From: Roseiarcus sp963759955 | GTDB taxonomy: Bacteria > Pseudomonadota > Alphaproteobacteria > Rhizobiales > Beijerinckiaceae | Direction: 5' to 3' | Length of the DNA: 64,000 bases | Assembly (NCBI GenBank): GCA_963759955.1 | Contig: CAVXCA010000077.1 | Coordinates: forward strand, 1-64,000 | Shown: in pieces, positions 41,187 through 49,746 of the stretch | How positions within the stretch are numbered: the first letter of the stretch is position 1 | Layout: every line of letters starts with the position of its first letter | Position numbers and translations under genes: made by a program | Notes under the pieces: model-generated | Told to the model about the DNA's origin: nothing | Seen by the model: only the letters and a program-made list of their open reading frames with translations | Database searches by the model: none

Positions 41187-42055
41187 TTGGCCCCGCCGCC
41201 GAGCGCGGCGTCGAGCGCGTCGAGCTGCCCGAGCATCCACTTCTGATAGTTCGAGTCGGTCGGCTCGGTCTCGGAGACGCCGACGACCGGAATTCCGTTG
41301 TCCTTGGCCATCTGCACCAGGCGCTGCACCGCCGGCTCGCTCGCCTGCGCGTTATAGAGCATCGCCTTCACCTTGTGGCCTTTCAGATCGTTCTCGAAGC
41401 CGGCGACTTCCGAGGCTGTCGGCTCGGCGTTGTTCATCACCGCGAGCGCGAACTTCTCATTGTGCACCTTTAGGCCGATCAGCCCCGCCTGGTAGCCGAA
41501 CACCGGCTCGGAGGCGGTGACCGGCAGTCCTGCGTATTTCTTGCGCATCTCGGCGATCTTCGCGTCCAGCGGCTTCAGCGAATCGAGGAACTGCGCCTCG
41601 CCCTTGTCATAATCCGCTTTGTGAGCGGGGTCGACCGCGTCGAGATCGGCGACGAGCGCTTTGGCCGCAGCCTTCACGTACGCCGGATCATACCAGAGAT
41701 GCGGATTGTCGCCGGATTTCCGGCCGACGAGCTGACCGACGACGATCTCTTTGCGGCCAGGCGCCTTGTGCGCGCTCAGCAGCTTCTCCATCCACGGATC
41801 GTAGTCGACGCCGTTGACGATGACGACTCTTGCGTCGGTGAGCGCTCTGGCGGTGTCGGCGCTCGCCTCGAACAGATGCGGATCTTGGTCAGGATTGGTC
41901 AGGATGCTCGTCACCGCGACATTGGCGCCGCCGATCTGCGTCGCGACATCGCCGTAAAAATTCTCCGCGGCGACGACTTTCACCGGATCGGCGAGCGCCG
42001 GCGCGCTCATCAAGCCGACCGCGACGGCCACCGCGAACAGAAGTTTCTGGGTCAT
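41183..42055 (-). CDS. znuA: zinc ABC transporter substrate-binding protein ZnuA
   Basis: This 290-residue periplasmic protein of the cluster A-I metal-binding family has signal peptide MTQKLLFAVAVAVGLMSAPA with cleavage near ALAD. Metal ligands are the His in NPDQDPHLFEASADTARALT, the His in NPHLWYDPAYVK, and the residues in ASEPVFGYQAGLIGL and GVSETEPT. The long His-rich loop typical of E. coli ZnuA is missing, as in several alphaproteobacterial forms. It is the first gene of znuACB and starts 49 bp after the Zur box. Confidence 0.92.
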   Translation of the reverse strand: MTQKLLFAVAVAVGLMSAPALADPVKVVAAENFYGDVATQIGGANVAVTSILTNPDQDPHLFEASADTARALTDARVVIVNGVDYDPWMEKLLSAHKAPGRKEIVVGQLVGRKSGDNPHLWYDPAYVKAAAKALVADLDAVDPAHKADYDKGEAQFLDSLKPLDAKIAEMRKKYAGLPVTASEPVFGYQAGLIGLKVHNEKFALAVMNNAEPTASEVAGFENDLKGHKVKAMLYNAQASEPAVQRLVQMAKDNGIPVVGVSETEPTDSNYQKWMLGQLDALDAALGGGAK

Positions 42056-42104
42056 GGGGAATGCCTCCGAGGTATTTTCCGACGCGCCCTTCCGGCGCGC
42101 GGGC

Positions 42105-42123
42105 ACTGTTATGTTATAACAGT
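42105..42123. promoter_or_regulatory. Zur box between znuA and zur
   Basis: ACTGTTAT-GTT-ATAACAGT is a perfect palindrome with 8-bp arms and a 3-bp centre. Its form matches Zur (Fur-family) boxes of alphaproteobacteria. It lies in the short gap between the divergent znuACB operon and the zur gene, so one site probably represses both directions when zinc is plentiful. Confidence 0.85.
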
Positions 42124-42203
42124 ACGTCATGCAAGCCCCGAACGTCTCCTCGCGACGCGCCGTCGCGAGCGTGGTAGAGACGGGTCGAAGAAAGGCGAAA
42201 AAG

Positions 42204-42674
42204 ATGTTTTCCCACGGTCACGAAGCGATCGGATCGGCCTGGGCGGCGCAGGTCGAAAGCGCCTGCGCGAGCAAAGGGCTGCAACTGACGGCGCTGCGCC
42301 GCCGGGTCCTGGCGATTCTCAGCCGCAGCCCCGCCCCGCTCGGCGCCTACGCGATCATCGACGAGCTGGCGCGCCTCGAGGGCAAGCCGATCGCGCCGCC
42401 GACGGTCTATCGCACGCTGGAGTTCTTCCTCGACAACGGCTTTGTGCACAAGATCGAAAGCCGCAACGCCTATGCGCCATGCGAGCATTTCGGTCACGCG
42501 CATCAAGGCGTGCTGCTGCTGTGCGAGAAATGCGGCCGCAGCGACGAGATCGAAGACGCCGCGGTCACGCGCCTGCTCGATGAGGCCGCCGCCCGCGCCG
42601 GCTTCGCGCCGCACCGGCAGATGGTCGAAGTGCAGGGTCTGTGTCGCCAGTGCGGAGAGACGGTCGCTCAGTGA
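42204..42674 (+). CDS. zur: zinc uptake regulator (Fur family)
   Basis: This 156-residue Fur-family repressor has the winged-helix part (LQLTALRRRVLAILSRSPAP, LGAYAIIDELARLEG, PPTVYRTLEFFLDNGFVHKI) and the metal-binding dimer domain. That domain contains CEHFGHAHQGVLLLCEKCGR and CRQCGE, which hold structural and regulatory zinc. I start at MFSHGHEAIG because the in-frame ATG at 42129 would leave almost no room between the operator and the coding start. It is divergent from znuACB, as expected for Zur. Confidence 0.92.
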   Translation: MFSHGHEAIGSAWAAQVESACASKGLQLTALRRRVLAILSRSPAPLGAYAIIDELARLEGKPIAPPTVYRTLEFFLDNGFVHKIESRNAYAPCEHFGHAHQGVLLLCEKCGRSDEIEDAAVTRLLDEAAARAGFAPHRQMVEVQGLCRQCGETVAQ

Positions 42675-42699
42675 CGCCCGGTCGGGCCGACGCATTCGC

Positions 42700-44355
42700 T
42701 CAGGGCTCGAGACGAAGCCGCGTCGGCAGCAATTCCCCCTTGCTCGCGAGAACCGGATAGGCCGCCGCCGCGACGAGATGGGTGTTGACGCTCTTGAGGT
42801 CGCGCAACGCATCCAGATGGAGAGCGCTGGTCTCCGCCGAATTGAGCCGTCCCGTTCGCAGCCGCTCGAAGTGTGTATCGGTCGCCGCCGACTCGATCGC
42901 GCGGAACGCTTCCTTTTCCGCGGCGAGCAATCGCGCCGCGCGCTCGTCGCCTGTCATGAACAGCGACGCCGCGGTGCGCACGTTGGCGATAAGCCGGTCG
43001 ACGATCTCCAGCAATTCCGCCTGCCCGGACTTGGAGAAAGTCACCCCACGCTTCGACATCTTGCTCGCCGTGCCGAGCAGGTTGCGATCGACGACGTCGC
43101 CCGCCTGCTCCAGATTTGTCGAAAACGTCAAGATCTCTCGCAGCCGCCGATGGTCGGCTTCGCCAAGACCTTCCGGATCGAGCGAAGTGAGATAGGTCTT
43201 GATCGCCGTGTTCAGCTTGTCGAGGACATCGTCGAGACGCTTGGTCTCGACGATCTGCCGGCGGTTGGGATTCTCCAGCGTGTCGCGCAGTCCCGTCAAC
43301 ATGCTCTCCAACACGTCCGCCAAGCGCAACGCCTCGCGCGCCGCGCCGCCCAGCGCGATGACCGGCGTCTCCAGAGCGGCCGGATCGAGATAGAGAGGCC
43401 GCGCCGGATCGGCCGGATCGACTCGCGCCGGAATCAGGCGGCGCAGGAGATCTGCAAAGGGCTTCAGCAGCGGCAGGAAGATCAGCGCGAGCGCGAGGTT
43501 GAACGCGGTGTGGAAATCGGCGACCAGGCGCGCGTTGTCCGGCTCGACCGTCACCATCCAGCGGCCGATGGCGGGCAACAGTGCGAACGCGAGCGCGACG
43601 CCGACGAGCCGATTGACCAGATTTCCCAGCGGGACGCGCCGGACCGCGGGATCGGCGCCGGCCGCGCCCTCGAGCATCGGGTTGATCGCGCTCCCCAGAT
43701 TCGCGCCCAGCACCAAGGCCAGCGCCGCGAGCGGGGGCACCGTTCCCTTGGCCGCAAACGACATGATCACCAACACCACTGCGGCGCTCGAATGCGCCGC
43801 CCAGGACAGTCCGGCGGCGAGAATGACGTCGAGAAGCGGTTTGGTCGACACGGCGCCCAACAGCATGCGCAGGCTCGGCACGTCTTCATAAGGCGTCAGC
43901 AAGCCGATGAACTGATGAAGCGCCATCAGCATCAGGCCGAGGCCGATGAGCACGCGGCCGAAGTCGCGCGGACCGGCTGCCGCGCGCCGGAACATCAGTA
44001 CGCCGATCAGGATCAGCGTCGGCGCGACCTCGGAGACGTCGAAAGACAGCGCCTGCACGATCAAGGTCGTGCCGACGTTGGCGCCGAGCATCACGGCGAG
44101 CGCAGGCGTCAGATCGACGAAACCGCCCGCCGCGAAGCCTGTGACCATCAGGCCGGTCGCAGTGCTGCTCTGCAGGATCGCCGTCACGCCGACGCCGGCC
44201 AGAAAAGCCTTGAACCGATTACGCAGCGTGTTGCCGAGAAAATTGCGCAATTTCGCGCCGAAGGCCCGCTGCACCCCGGTGCGGACCATGTGAACGCCCC
44301 AAAGCAGCAGCGCCACCGAGCCGGCGAGGTTCAGCAACGTCAGAGGAAGGTCCAT
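42700..44355 (-). CDS. Na/Pi cotransporter family protein
   Basis: This 551-residue membrane protein has two Na/Pi-cotransport repeats (GVGVTAILQSSTATGLMVTG near the N-terminus, LSWAAHSSAAVVLVIMSFAA in the second) in the YjbB/NptA pattern. A PhoU-like helical domain (ALRLADVLESMLTGLRDTLE onward) forms the C-terminal third. It probably moves inorganic phosphate, and a PhoU-type domain could sense phosphate status. The start at MDLPLTLLN is chosen because of GAGGAGAAG just upstream. It is convergent with zur. Confidence 0.9.
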   Translation of the reverse strand: MDLPLTLLNLAGSVALLLWGVHMVRTGVQRAFGAKLRNFLGNTLRNRFKAFLAGVGVTAILQSSTATGLMVTGFAAGGFVDLTPALAVMLGANVGTTLIVQALSFDVSEVAPTLILIGVLMFRRAAAGPRDFGRVLIGLGLMLMALHQFIGLLTPYEDVPSLRMLLGAVSTKPLLDVILAAGLSWAAHSSAAVVLVIMSFAAKGTVPPLAALALVLGANLGSAINPMLEGAAGADPAVRRVPLGNLVNRLVGVALAFALLPAIGRWMVTVEPDNARLVADFHTAFNLALALIFLPLLKPFADLLRRLIPARVDPADPARPLYLDPAALETPVIALGGAAREALRLADVLESMLTGLRDTLENPNRRQIVETKRLDDVLDKLNTAIKTYLTSLDPEGLGEADHRRLREILTFSTNLEQAGDVVDRNLLGTASKMSKRGVTFSKSGQAELLEIVDRLIANVRTAASLFMTGDERAARLLAAEKEAFRAIESAATDTHFERLRTGRLNSAETSALHLDALRDLKSVNTHLVAAAAYPVLASKGELLPTRLRLEP

Positions 44356-44500
44356 CGACGCTTCTCCTCTCCTCGCACGCCGCGCCACCCGTCGCCAGGC
44401 GTCAACTCCATGGCCGCAATCTACATTCCGTCGGGCGCGAAACAAGACGTCCGTTTCGGACACATGGCGGCGGGCGCCGCGGGAAAGCCGTGCGGGCGCC

Positions 44501-44941
44501 CTATGACGGGCTCTTGAGCCGCTTGGGGAGTTCGCGAATGATCGCGCTCATGCCCGGTTCGTCGACCAAATCGGCGGCGTCCTCGATTTTGAACCATTCG
44601 ATCTGGCGCTGGTCGCGCTCTTTCCATGTCGTAAGCTGGCGCTCGAATTCGAGCAGGAACACTTTGACCCGGCAGAACACGAAATGGTCGGCGAGCCGCT
44701 TCCAATAATTGTAGGTGCCGACCGGTTTCTTGTGGACGCGACCGACGATGCCGGCCTCCTGCATCGCTTCGGTTTTGGCGGCGCTGTAGTCCGCGCGGTC
44801 TTTCATCGGCCAGCCCTTCGGCACGACTAGCCGCTTGGTCTCCCGCGAAGTCATCAGCAAGACGCGAACCTGCCCGGCCGCGTCGTTGCGAACGGCAAGG
44901 GCGGCCACTTGCTTGCGGGGTTTGAGCTTCGGCTTCGCCAT
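44501..44941 (-). CDS. Nudix hydrolase family protein with a degenerate Nudix box
   Basis: This 146-residue protein has the Nudix fold of the diphosphoinositol-polyphosphate phosphohydrolase-like group. The box (GX5EX7REUXEEXGU) is recognisable but changed: GWPMKDRADYSAAKTEAMQE then AGI. The first Glu is Arg, the conserved Arg is Thr, and one of the paired Glu residues is Gln. The other segments (VLLMTSRETKRLVVPKGW, ADHFVFCRVKVFLLEFER) look normal. Activity may be altered or lost. Confidence 0.82.
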   Translation of the reverse strand: MAKPKLKPRKQVAALAVRNDAAGQVRVLLMTSRETKRLVVPKGWPMKDRADYSAAKTEAMQEAGIVGRVHKKPVGTYNYWKRLADHFVFCRVKVFLLEFERQLTTWKERDQRQIEWFKIEDAADLVDEPGMSAIIRELPKRLKSPS

Positions 44942-45143
44942 AGGTTAGAAAATACCACAATTCGAGGCGATGCGCTTGTCGAAACGAATGTATTTCCGCC
45001 CTTTATATCTATCGATCCACGCGTCGGGCTCTGTACCACGCCCCGTTGACGCTGGGGCTCGCGGCCAAGTGCGGAATGCGCGACTGCGATTGACGCTTGC
45101 CGTGGCGCACGCGGCTAGGCCCGCCTTTTCGCGGTACGCCGAT

Positions 45144-46145
45144 TCACTTCGGGCCGTAGGTGAACACCAATCGCATCGGCAGGCCCTGCGGCGGCGGCGG
45201 AAACGGCGCGGCTTCGCCCACCGCCGCGAGAGCGGCGCTGTCGAGGTCTTTGGATCCGCTCTCGCGCGCGATCTGCCTTTGGACGAGATTGCCCGCTCCG
45301 TCGATGATGAAGTTGATCGCTCCTTCGGCTCGCGAGGAATTCCCGCGAAAGGCGGCGGGCGAATGCAAGTGCGACAAGATAATCGCGCGAAGTTTCGGCA
45401 AATAGATCCCTTGGGCCTTTCCGCCGGAAATGGGAGTCGGTCCGGCCGCGCTGCCCAGTTCGATGTCCGGCACAGAGTTGGAAGTGGCGAACTGCGCGCC
45501 GGTGGACCAGGTGGGAAACGGTTGGCCGACGAACGTCGGGAGCTTGTCGGGTTGGACGTTCGCGTCAGCGGGCGTCTGCGGTTCCGCCGGCGTTTCGGCG
45601 GCGGCCTCGACTGTTTGCTTCTGCTCCTCGGCGGCCTTGTCCGAGAGCGGTTCAGCCGACTTCGGCGGCGCTTGAGGCTCATGTTCCTGCGTTGTCTGCG
45701 CCGCTTGCGCGGGAGCGGGACTTAAGCTCGGCGCCTTCGCGGTGGTCGGCGCGCCCGGAGCCTTGGTCGCTTCGTCGGGCGCTTCTCTTTTGATCTTTTC
45801 ATCGTTGTCCGCGCGGGGATTGTCCAAAGCCGGCGGTTCGTAGAACGGGCGCGGCGCCGGCGTCGGTTCGGACTTCGCCGGGAGAGGGGCCGGTTCTTTC
45901 GGCGGCGGCTGCTCGACCACGATTTCGACGGGGATTTCTCGCGCCGCCGGCGCGGTCGCAGGCCCCAACTCATACTCGAGAATCAACAAAGACAGGATGC
46001 TCGCGTGGATCAAGAAAGCGCCAAGCAGCGCCAGCCACCCGCTCGTCCGCGCCGCTGAAACCGCCGCTCGGTTTTGTGTCAGGCGTTCGGCGGAGTCCGC
46101 CCGGAAACCGATTTCGAGCGGCGGCGCGCCCCTATCACGATCCAT
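45144..46145 (-). CDS. energy transducer TonB-like protein
   Basis: This 333-residue protein has one N-terminal membrane helix (about residues 35-57, ALLGAFLIHASILSLLILEY). A long periplasmic stretch rich in Pro, Ala and Glu (about 60-220) follows, and then a TonB C-terminal domain (AEGAINFIIDGAGNLVQRQI, SKDLDSAALAAVGEAAPFPP, MRLVFTYG). TonB transmits energy to outer-membrane receptors. ExbB/ExbD are not nearby. I start at an ATG at 46145 (MDRDRGAPP). The frame also allows a TTG at 46196. It is divergent from the copper locus. Confidence 0.85.
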   Translation of the reverse strand: MDRDRGAPPLEIGFRADSAERLTQNRAAVSAARTSGWLALLGAFLIHASILSLLILEYELGPATAPAAREIPVEIVVEQPPPKEPAPLPAKSEPTPAPRPFYEPPALDNPRADNDEKIKREAPDEATKAPGAPTTAKAPSLSPAPAQAAQTTQEHEPQAPPKSAEPLSDKAAEEQKQTVEAAAETPAEPQTPADANVQPDKLPTFVGQPFPTWSTGAQFATSNSVPDIELGSAAGPTPISGGKAQGIYLPKLRAIILSHLHSPAAFRGNSSRAEGAINFIIDGAGNLVQRQIARESGSKDLDSAALAAVGEAAPFPPPPQGLPMRLVFTYGPK

Positions 46146-46439
46146 CGCGACCGATATCGTCCGCTCCGTCGCTGCGAAGTTGAGAAGTCGGCGCAATCAT
46201 ATCGGAATCGCCCCGCCGCTCACAAGCACGCGATTCCTCTGAAGGTCCGCGAGTCGATCGGAGCGACCGCGCCGCGCTTCGAGGCTCCGCTCATGCGTCG
46301 TGAGTTTGGGCGCCGGCCCGTCGGCGCACGTTGCGGTTCCTTTGCGCGCAAAATCCCGGCCGCTCGCATTTGACAGACGAATGGCTTTCGCTTCTAACTG
46401 TCGCGAGAGCAAGCGACGCTATCGCAAGGGGATGATCGC

Positions 46440-46877
46440 GTGTCGGTCGCGAAGGGGGCAACGTCGAGGCGTGGCGGCGGAAGGCGCGCTTTTCCGCGTG
46501 TTGCGGTGTTGCTCGCCGCATTCGCCTTGTTCGCGCAACTCGCAGCGCTACCCTATCATCACACCGATGCGCGGCCGGACCTGTCGAGCGTCGCCGCGTC
46601 GCTGAAGGCGCAGTTTGGAGACAGCGCCGTTCTCTGCGCCCAGGCCGACGACGACGCGTCCTCGACCGCGCCGGAGCGCCGCCATGGCCATTGCGACGAC
46701 GGCTGCCCATTGTGCCAGTTCGCGGCGCAGGCCGTGTTGCTCATTGCGCCGGCGCCGTCCCTTCCCGCGCGCATCGACGTCGCCGCGACGCCGCTGACTG
46801 AGCGCGCGGATTTCGAGCGACCAGAGCCCCGCCCGACAGCATTCGCCCAACCTCGCGCCCCGCCTATCGAAGTCTGA
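46440..46877 (+). CDS. DUF2946-like protein of the copper locus
   Basis: This 145-residue protein has an N-terminal hydrophobic segment (AVLLAAFALFAQLAALPYHH), then a short region with GHCDDGCPLCQFAAQAVLLI, matching the CPLC segment of DUF2946 proteins. These often lie beside copper genes. The final part is Pro-rich. The GTG start follows AAGGGG. It is the first gene in the run up to copD and may be a metal-binding accessory protein, which is inferred from context. Confidence 0.65.
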   Translation: MSVAKGATSRRGGGRRAFPRVAVLLAAFALFAQLAALPYHHTDARPDLSSVAASLKAQFGDSAVLCAQADDDASSTAPERRHGHCDDGCPLCQFAAQAVLLIAPAPSLPARIDVAATPLTERADFERPEPRPTAFAQPRAPPIEV

Positions 46878-46946
46878 TTCGAATCCGCCGCGCGCCGCTT
46901 GCATTGGCGCGCGTTCCCATTCATTCGGGCCTCAAGGCGCAAATTC

Positions 46947-47861
46947 ATGATCACGCTGTCTTCACGGGCCGCCGCGGGCGCAATCGCCGGCGTCGCGGCG
47001 GTTCTTTGGCTCTCGCCCGCATTCGCCCACGCCGTCTGCGGCGACCGCATCTTCCCCGCTACGCTCGGCATCGACGATCCCGGCGTCGGCGACGAACTGG
47101 CGCTGCCGACTCTGACTTATTTGCCACAGAATTCCGACGGCGTTCAGGAATTCGACGCGAGCTTCAGCTACACCAAGACGATCTTCCCGGGTTTCGGGCT
47201 GTCGATCTCGGACGGCCCCACCTGGCTCAGGCCCGGCGGATACGGTTGGGGCGACGTCGACACCGAAGCGAAATACAATTTCCTCTGCATTCCGGGAGCC
47301 GAGTTCATGGCCTCGGTGGGTCTCGACGTGACCTGGGCCCACACCGGCACGCCGAACATGACCAACCCCTACAACAGTTACACGCCGGTTCTCGACGCGG
47401 GTCTGGGATTCGGCTCCTTGCCGAGAAGCCTGAACATCCTGCGCCCGATCGCGGTGACGGCCGAACTGAGCGAGACCGTGCCGGGCCAATCCTGGACTGA
47501 CGGAAACCAGAACCCGACGAGCCTCAACTGGGGATTCACCGTTCAATACAGCCTGCCCTACTACAATTCGCATGTCGCCGAGCTCGACAACGACTTCTTC
47601 AAGCACCTGATCCCGATCACCGAATTCACCTTCTCGAAACCGATCTCGAACTTCCCCGCTGGAACCAACCAGACGACCGGGACAATTCAGCCGGGCGCGA
47701 TCTATATGGCTGACACGTGGCAGTTCGCGCTCGAAGCGATTGTTCCCATGAACGGCGCGAGCGGCCATGGGGTCGGCGTCGTCGGCGAGTTGCACTTCTT
47801 CTTCGACGACATTTTCCCCGACACTCTCGGCAAACCGATCTCCAAGTGGGGTCAGCCATGA
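46947..47861 (+). CDS. predicted outer-membrane protein of the copper locus
   Basis: This 304-residue protein has a signal peptide (ITLSSRAAAGAIAGVAAVLW, cleavage near AFAHA). Beyond it the sequence is rich in aromatic and alternating residues such as FDASFSYTKTIFPGFGLSI, GWGDVDTEAKYNFLCIPG, LNWGFTVQYSLPYYNSHVAE and VGVVGELHFFFDDIFPD. This pattern fits a beta-barrel outer-membrane protein of the transporter-like group often found in copper clusters. No family can be named with certainty. Its stop overlaps the copC start (ATGA). Confidence 0.75.
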   Translation: MITLSSRAAAGAIAGVAAVLWLSPAFAHAVCGDRIFPATLGIDDPGVGDELALPTLTYLPQNSDGVQEFDASFSYTKTIFPGFGLSISDGPTWLRPGGYGWGDVDTEAKYNFLCIPGAEFMASVGLDVTWAHTGTPNMTNPYNSYTPVLDAGLGFGSLPRSLNILRPIAVTAELSETVPGQSWTDGNQNPTSLNWGFTVQYSLPYYNSHVAELDNDFFKHLIPITEFTFSKPISNFPAGTNQTTGTIQPGAIYMADTWQFALEAIVPMNGASGHGVGVVGELHFFFDDIFPDTLGKPISKWGQP

Positions 47862-48226
47862 TTCGCCGTTCGATCATCACAATCGCCGCCTCGCTCGCTT
47901 TCGCTTTGGCCGCCACTGCGGCCTACGCGCACGCCCAGCTCGAAAAGGCCACGCCCGCGGTTGGGAGCACGGTCGCCTCTCCCGCCGAAATCCGACTGAA
48001 GTTCAGCGAGGGCGTCGAGCCGCGCTTTTGCACCGTCACGCTGGCTTCACAGGATGGCGCGGCCGCGCCGCTCGGCCGGCCCGGCGTCGATCCCGCCGAC
48101 AACAGCGTGCTGATCGCCAAGGTCGGCAAGACGCTGGCGCCGGGCGTCTACACCGTGACCTGGCACGCCGTGTCGGTCGACACCCACAAGACCCAAGGCA
48201 GCTTCGACTTCACCGTGAAGCCCTGA
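47858..48226 (+). CDS. copC: periplasmic copper-binding protein CopC
   Basis: This 122-residue periplasmic protein has signal peptide MIRRSIITIAASLAFALAAT with cleavage after AYA. The mature chain therefore starts at His25 (HAQLEKATPAVGSTV), which can form the Cu(II) brace of CopC. The conserved D and H of TWHAVSVDTHKTQGSFDFTV complete the site. The Met-rich Cu(I) site of the Pseudomonas type is missing, so it is the Cu(II)-only kind. It overlaps the outer-membrane gene and belongs to the same operon. Confidence 0.93.
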   Translation: MIRRSIITIAASLAFALAATAAYAHAQLEKATPAVGSTVASPAEIRLKFSEGVEPRFCTVTLASQDGAAAPLGRPGVDPADNSVLIAKVGKTLAPGVYTVTWHAVSVDTHKTQGSFDFTVKP

Positions 48227-48233
48227 CGCACTC

Positions 48234-48261
48234 GCCGCGCTTTCGTTTGCGAACGCGCGGC
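48234..48261 (+). other. hairpin between copC and the PCuAC gene
   Basis: GCCGCGC (48234-48240) can pair with GCGCGGC (48255-48261) around a 14-nt loop, and TTTCCTC follows. The T-run is poor, so it may act as a partial terminator or protect the 3' end of the copC mRNA and reduce downstream expression. Confidence 0.4.
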
Positions 48262-48292
48262 TTTCCTCGCAACGAAGATGAAGGAGACGAAA

Positions 48293-48793
48293 ATGAATCG
48301 CTTTCACGCCATCTGTCTGGCGCTCGCGCTCGGCTTGAGCGCGGCCCCCGCCCTCGCCCAGGATGTCAAGGCGGGCGACCTGACGATCGAAAAGGCCTGG
48401 GCGCGCGCGACGCCGAAAGGCGCCGAAGTCGGCGCCGGCTACCTCGAAATCCGCAACGACGGCGCCGCGCCCGATCGGCTGACGGGCGGCTCCGCGGATT
48501 TCGCCAACGTCGAGATCCATGAAATGACCATGGCGGGCAGCGTCATGAAAATGCGTCAGTTGAAGGACGGTCTCGAAATTCCCGCCCACGGCTCGGTGAA
48601 GCTCGCGCCGAACGGCTATCACGTCATGTTCACGGACCTGAAGCGCCCGCTCGTCAAAGGCGAGAGCGTCAAGGCGACGCTGACTTTCGAGCACGCGGGC
48701 TCCGTCGTGGTCGATTTCCCGGTCGAAGGCGTCGGCGCCGCCGGCCCGGGCGGCGCCATGAAGGGCATGGACATGAAGGGGATGAAGATGTGA
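48293..48793 (+). CDS. periplasmic copper chaperone PCuAC
   Basis: This 166-residue protein of the PCuAC (DUF461) family carries Cu(I) to cytochrome oxidase or other periplasmic targets. It has signal peptide MNRFHAICLALALGLSAAPA, then LTIEKAWARATPKGAEVGAG, and the Cu(I) ligands in VEIHEMTMAGSVMKMRQL and PNGYHVMFTDLKRPL. The C-terminal tail is Met-rich (MKGMDMKGMKM), an extra possible copper site. AAGGAGACG precedes the ATG at 48293. Confidence 0.92.
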   Translation: MNRFHAICLALALGLSAAPALAQDVKAGDLTIEKAWARATPKGAEVGAGYLEIRNDGAAPDRLTGGSADFANVEIHEMTMAGSVMKMRQLKDGLEIPAHGSVKLAPNGYHVMFTDLKRPLVKGESVKATLTFEHAGSVVVDFPVEGVGAAGPGGAMKGMDMKGMKM

Positions 48794-48870
48794 GGGCGGC
48801 TCGCCCCGCCTCCGCATTGTCCCGCGACTTCGCGAGCGCCGCCCTTACGGACGGCCAATAGGGGAAAGTC

Positions 48871-49746
48871 ATGGAAAGCGCGCTCGCGCTCACCCGCTTC
48901 GCGCATTTCCTGTCCGCGATGGCGCTGTTCGGCGCGAGCCTCTATGTCCGGGCGCTCGCCCCGCCCGACCTTGCGCGCGCCCTCGCGCCCACAGCGAGGC
49001 GCGTCGCGGCGGTCGCGATCCCCGTAGCCGCGCTCAGCGCCGCCGTCTGGATCGCTCTCGAAGCGGCCTCGATGTCCGGATCGTGGAGCGGCTCTGTCGA
49101 CCCAGACACCCTGCAAGGCGTGCTGACGGACACCGCGTTCGGCGCGGTGTGGCAGTGGCGTCTGGCCATCGCGCTGGCGTTGCTCATCGCGCTGGCGCTA
49201 CGCCGACACGGTCCGTCGAGCTTCATGACCCTCTTCTCCGCGCTTCTGCTGGCGAGCCTCTGTCTCGTCGGCCACGCCTCGATGCAGCACGGCGGCGTCG
49301 GCGCCCTCCATCGCGCCAATCACGCGCTCCACCTTCTCACAACCGGGGCGTGGCTCGGCGGCCTGCCGGTCTTTGCGCTTTGTCTGAAGGCTTATCGGGA
49401 TCCTGCGCTGCGCCGCGACGCCGTGAGCGCGATGCGGCGGTTTTCCGACTGGGGACAGTTCGACGTCGCGCTCGTCGTGCTGACCGGCGCCGTCAACGTC
49501 GCGCTGACCAGCGGCGCCCCGCCGATTCCGCCGACCACGCCGTACCGCGCGCTGCTCGCGGTGAAGATCATGCTAGTGGGGATTATGATCTCGATTGCGG
49601 TTTTTAACCGCTACGTCCTGGCGCCGCGCCTCAAGCCGGACGCGCCCGCGCTACGCATCCTGATGCAAACCAGCCTTGCCGAAGTCGTCCTCGGCGTCAT
49701 TGTCGTCGCGCTTGTGAGCGTGTTCGCCCTGCTCGACCCCTTCTAG
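48871..49746 (+). CDS. copD: CopD family copper protein
   Basis: This 291-residue inner-membrane protein has eight helices and the CopD pattern: ALTRFAHFLSAMALFGASLY at the start, TAFGAVWQWRLAIALALLIA, SLCLVGHASMQHGGVGALHR, ANHALHLLTTGAWLGGLPVF and LLAVKIMLVGIMISIAVFNR. Conserved His residues in the second half may bind copper. CopC-CopD pairs move copper into the cytoplasm in several bacteria. Its stop codon overlaps the hom stop on the other strand. Confidence 0.9.
   Translation: MESALALTRFAHFLSAMALFGASLYVRALAPPDLARALAPTARRVAAVAIPVAALSAAVWIALEAASMSGSWSGSVDPDTLQGVLTDTAFGAVWQWRLAIALALLIALALRRHGPSSFMTLFSALLLASLCLVGHASMQHGGVGALHRANHALHLLTTGAWLGGLPVFALCLKAYRDPALRRDAVSAMRRFSDWGQFDVALVVLTGAVNVALTSGAPPIPPTTPYRALLAVKIMLVGIMISIAVFNRYVLAPRLKPDAPALRILMQTSLAEVVLGVIVVALVSVFALLDPF

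Noticed and set aside
42442..44517. A 691-codon open frame antisense to the Na/Pi cotransporter gene
   Set aside because: It is rich in Arg, Gln and His, has no domain, overlaps zur, and mirrors a clear membrane protein.
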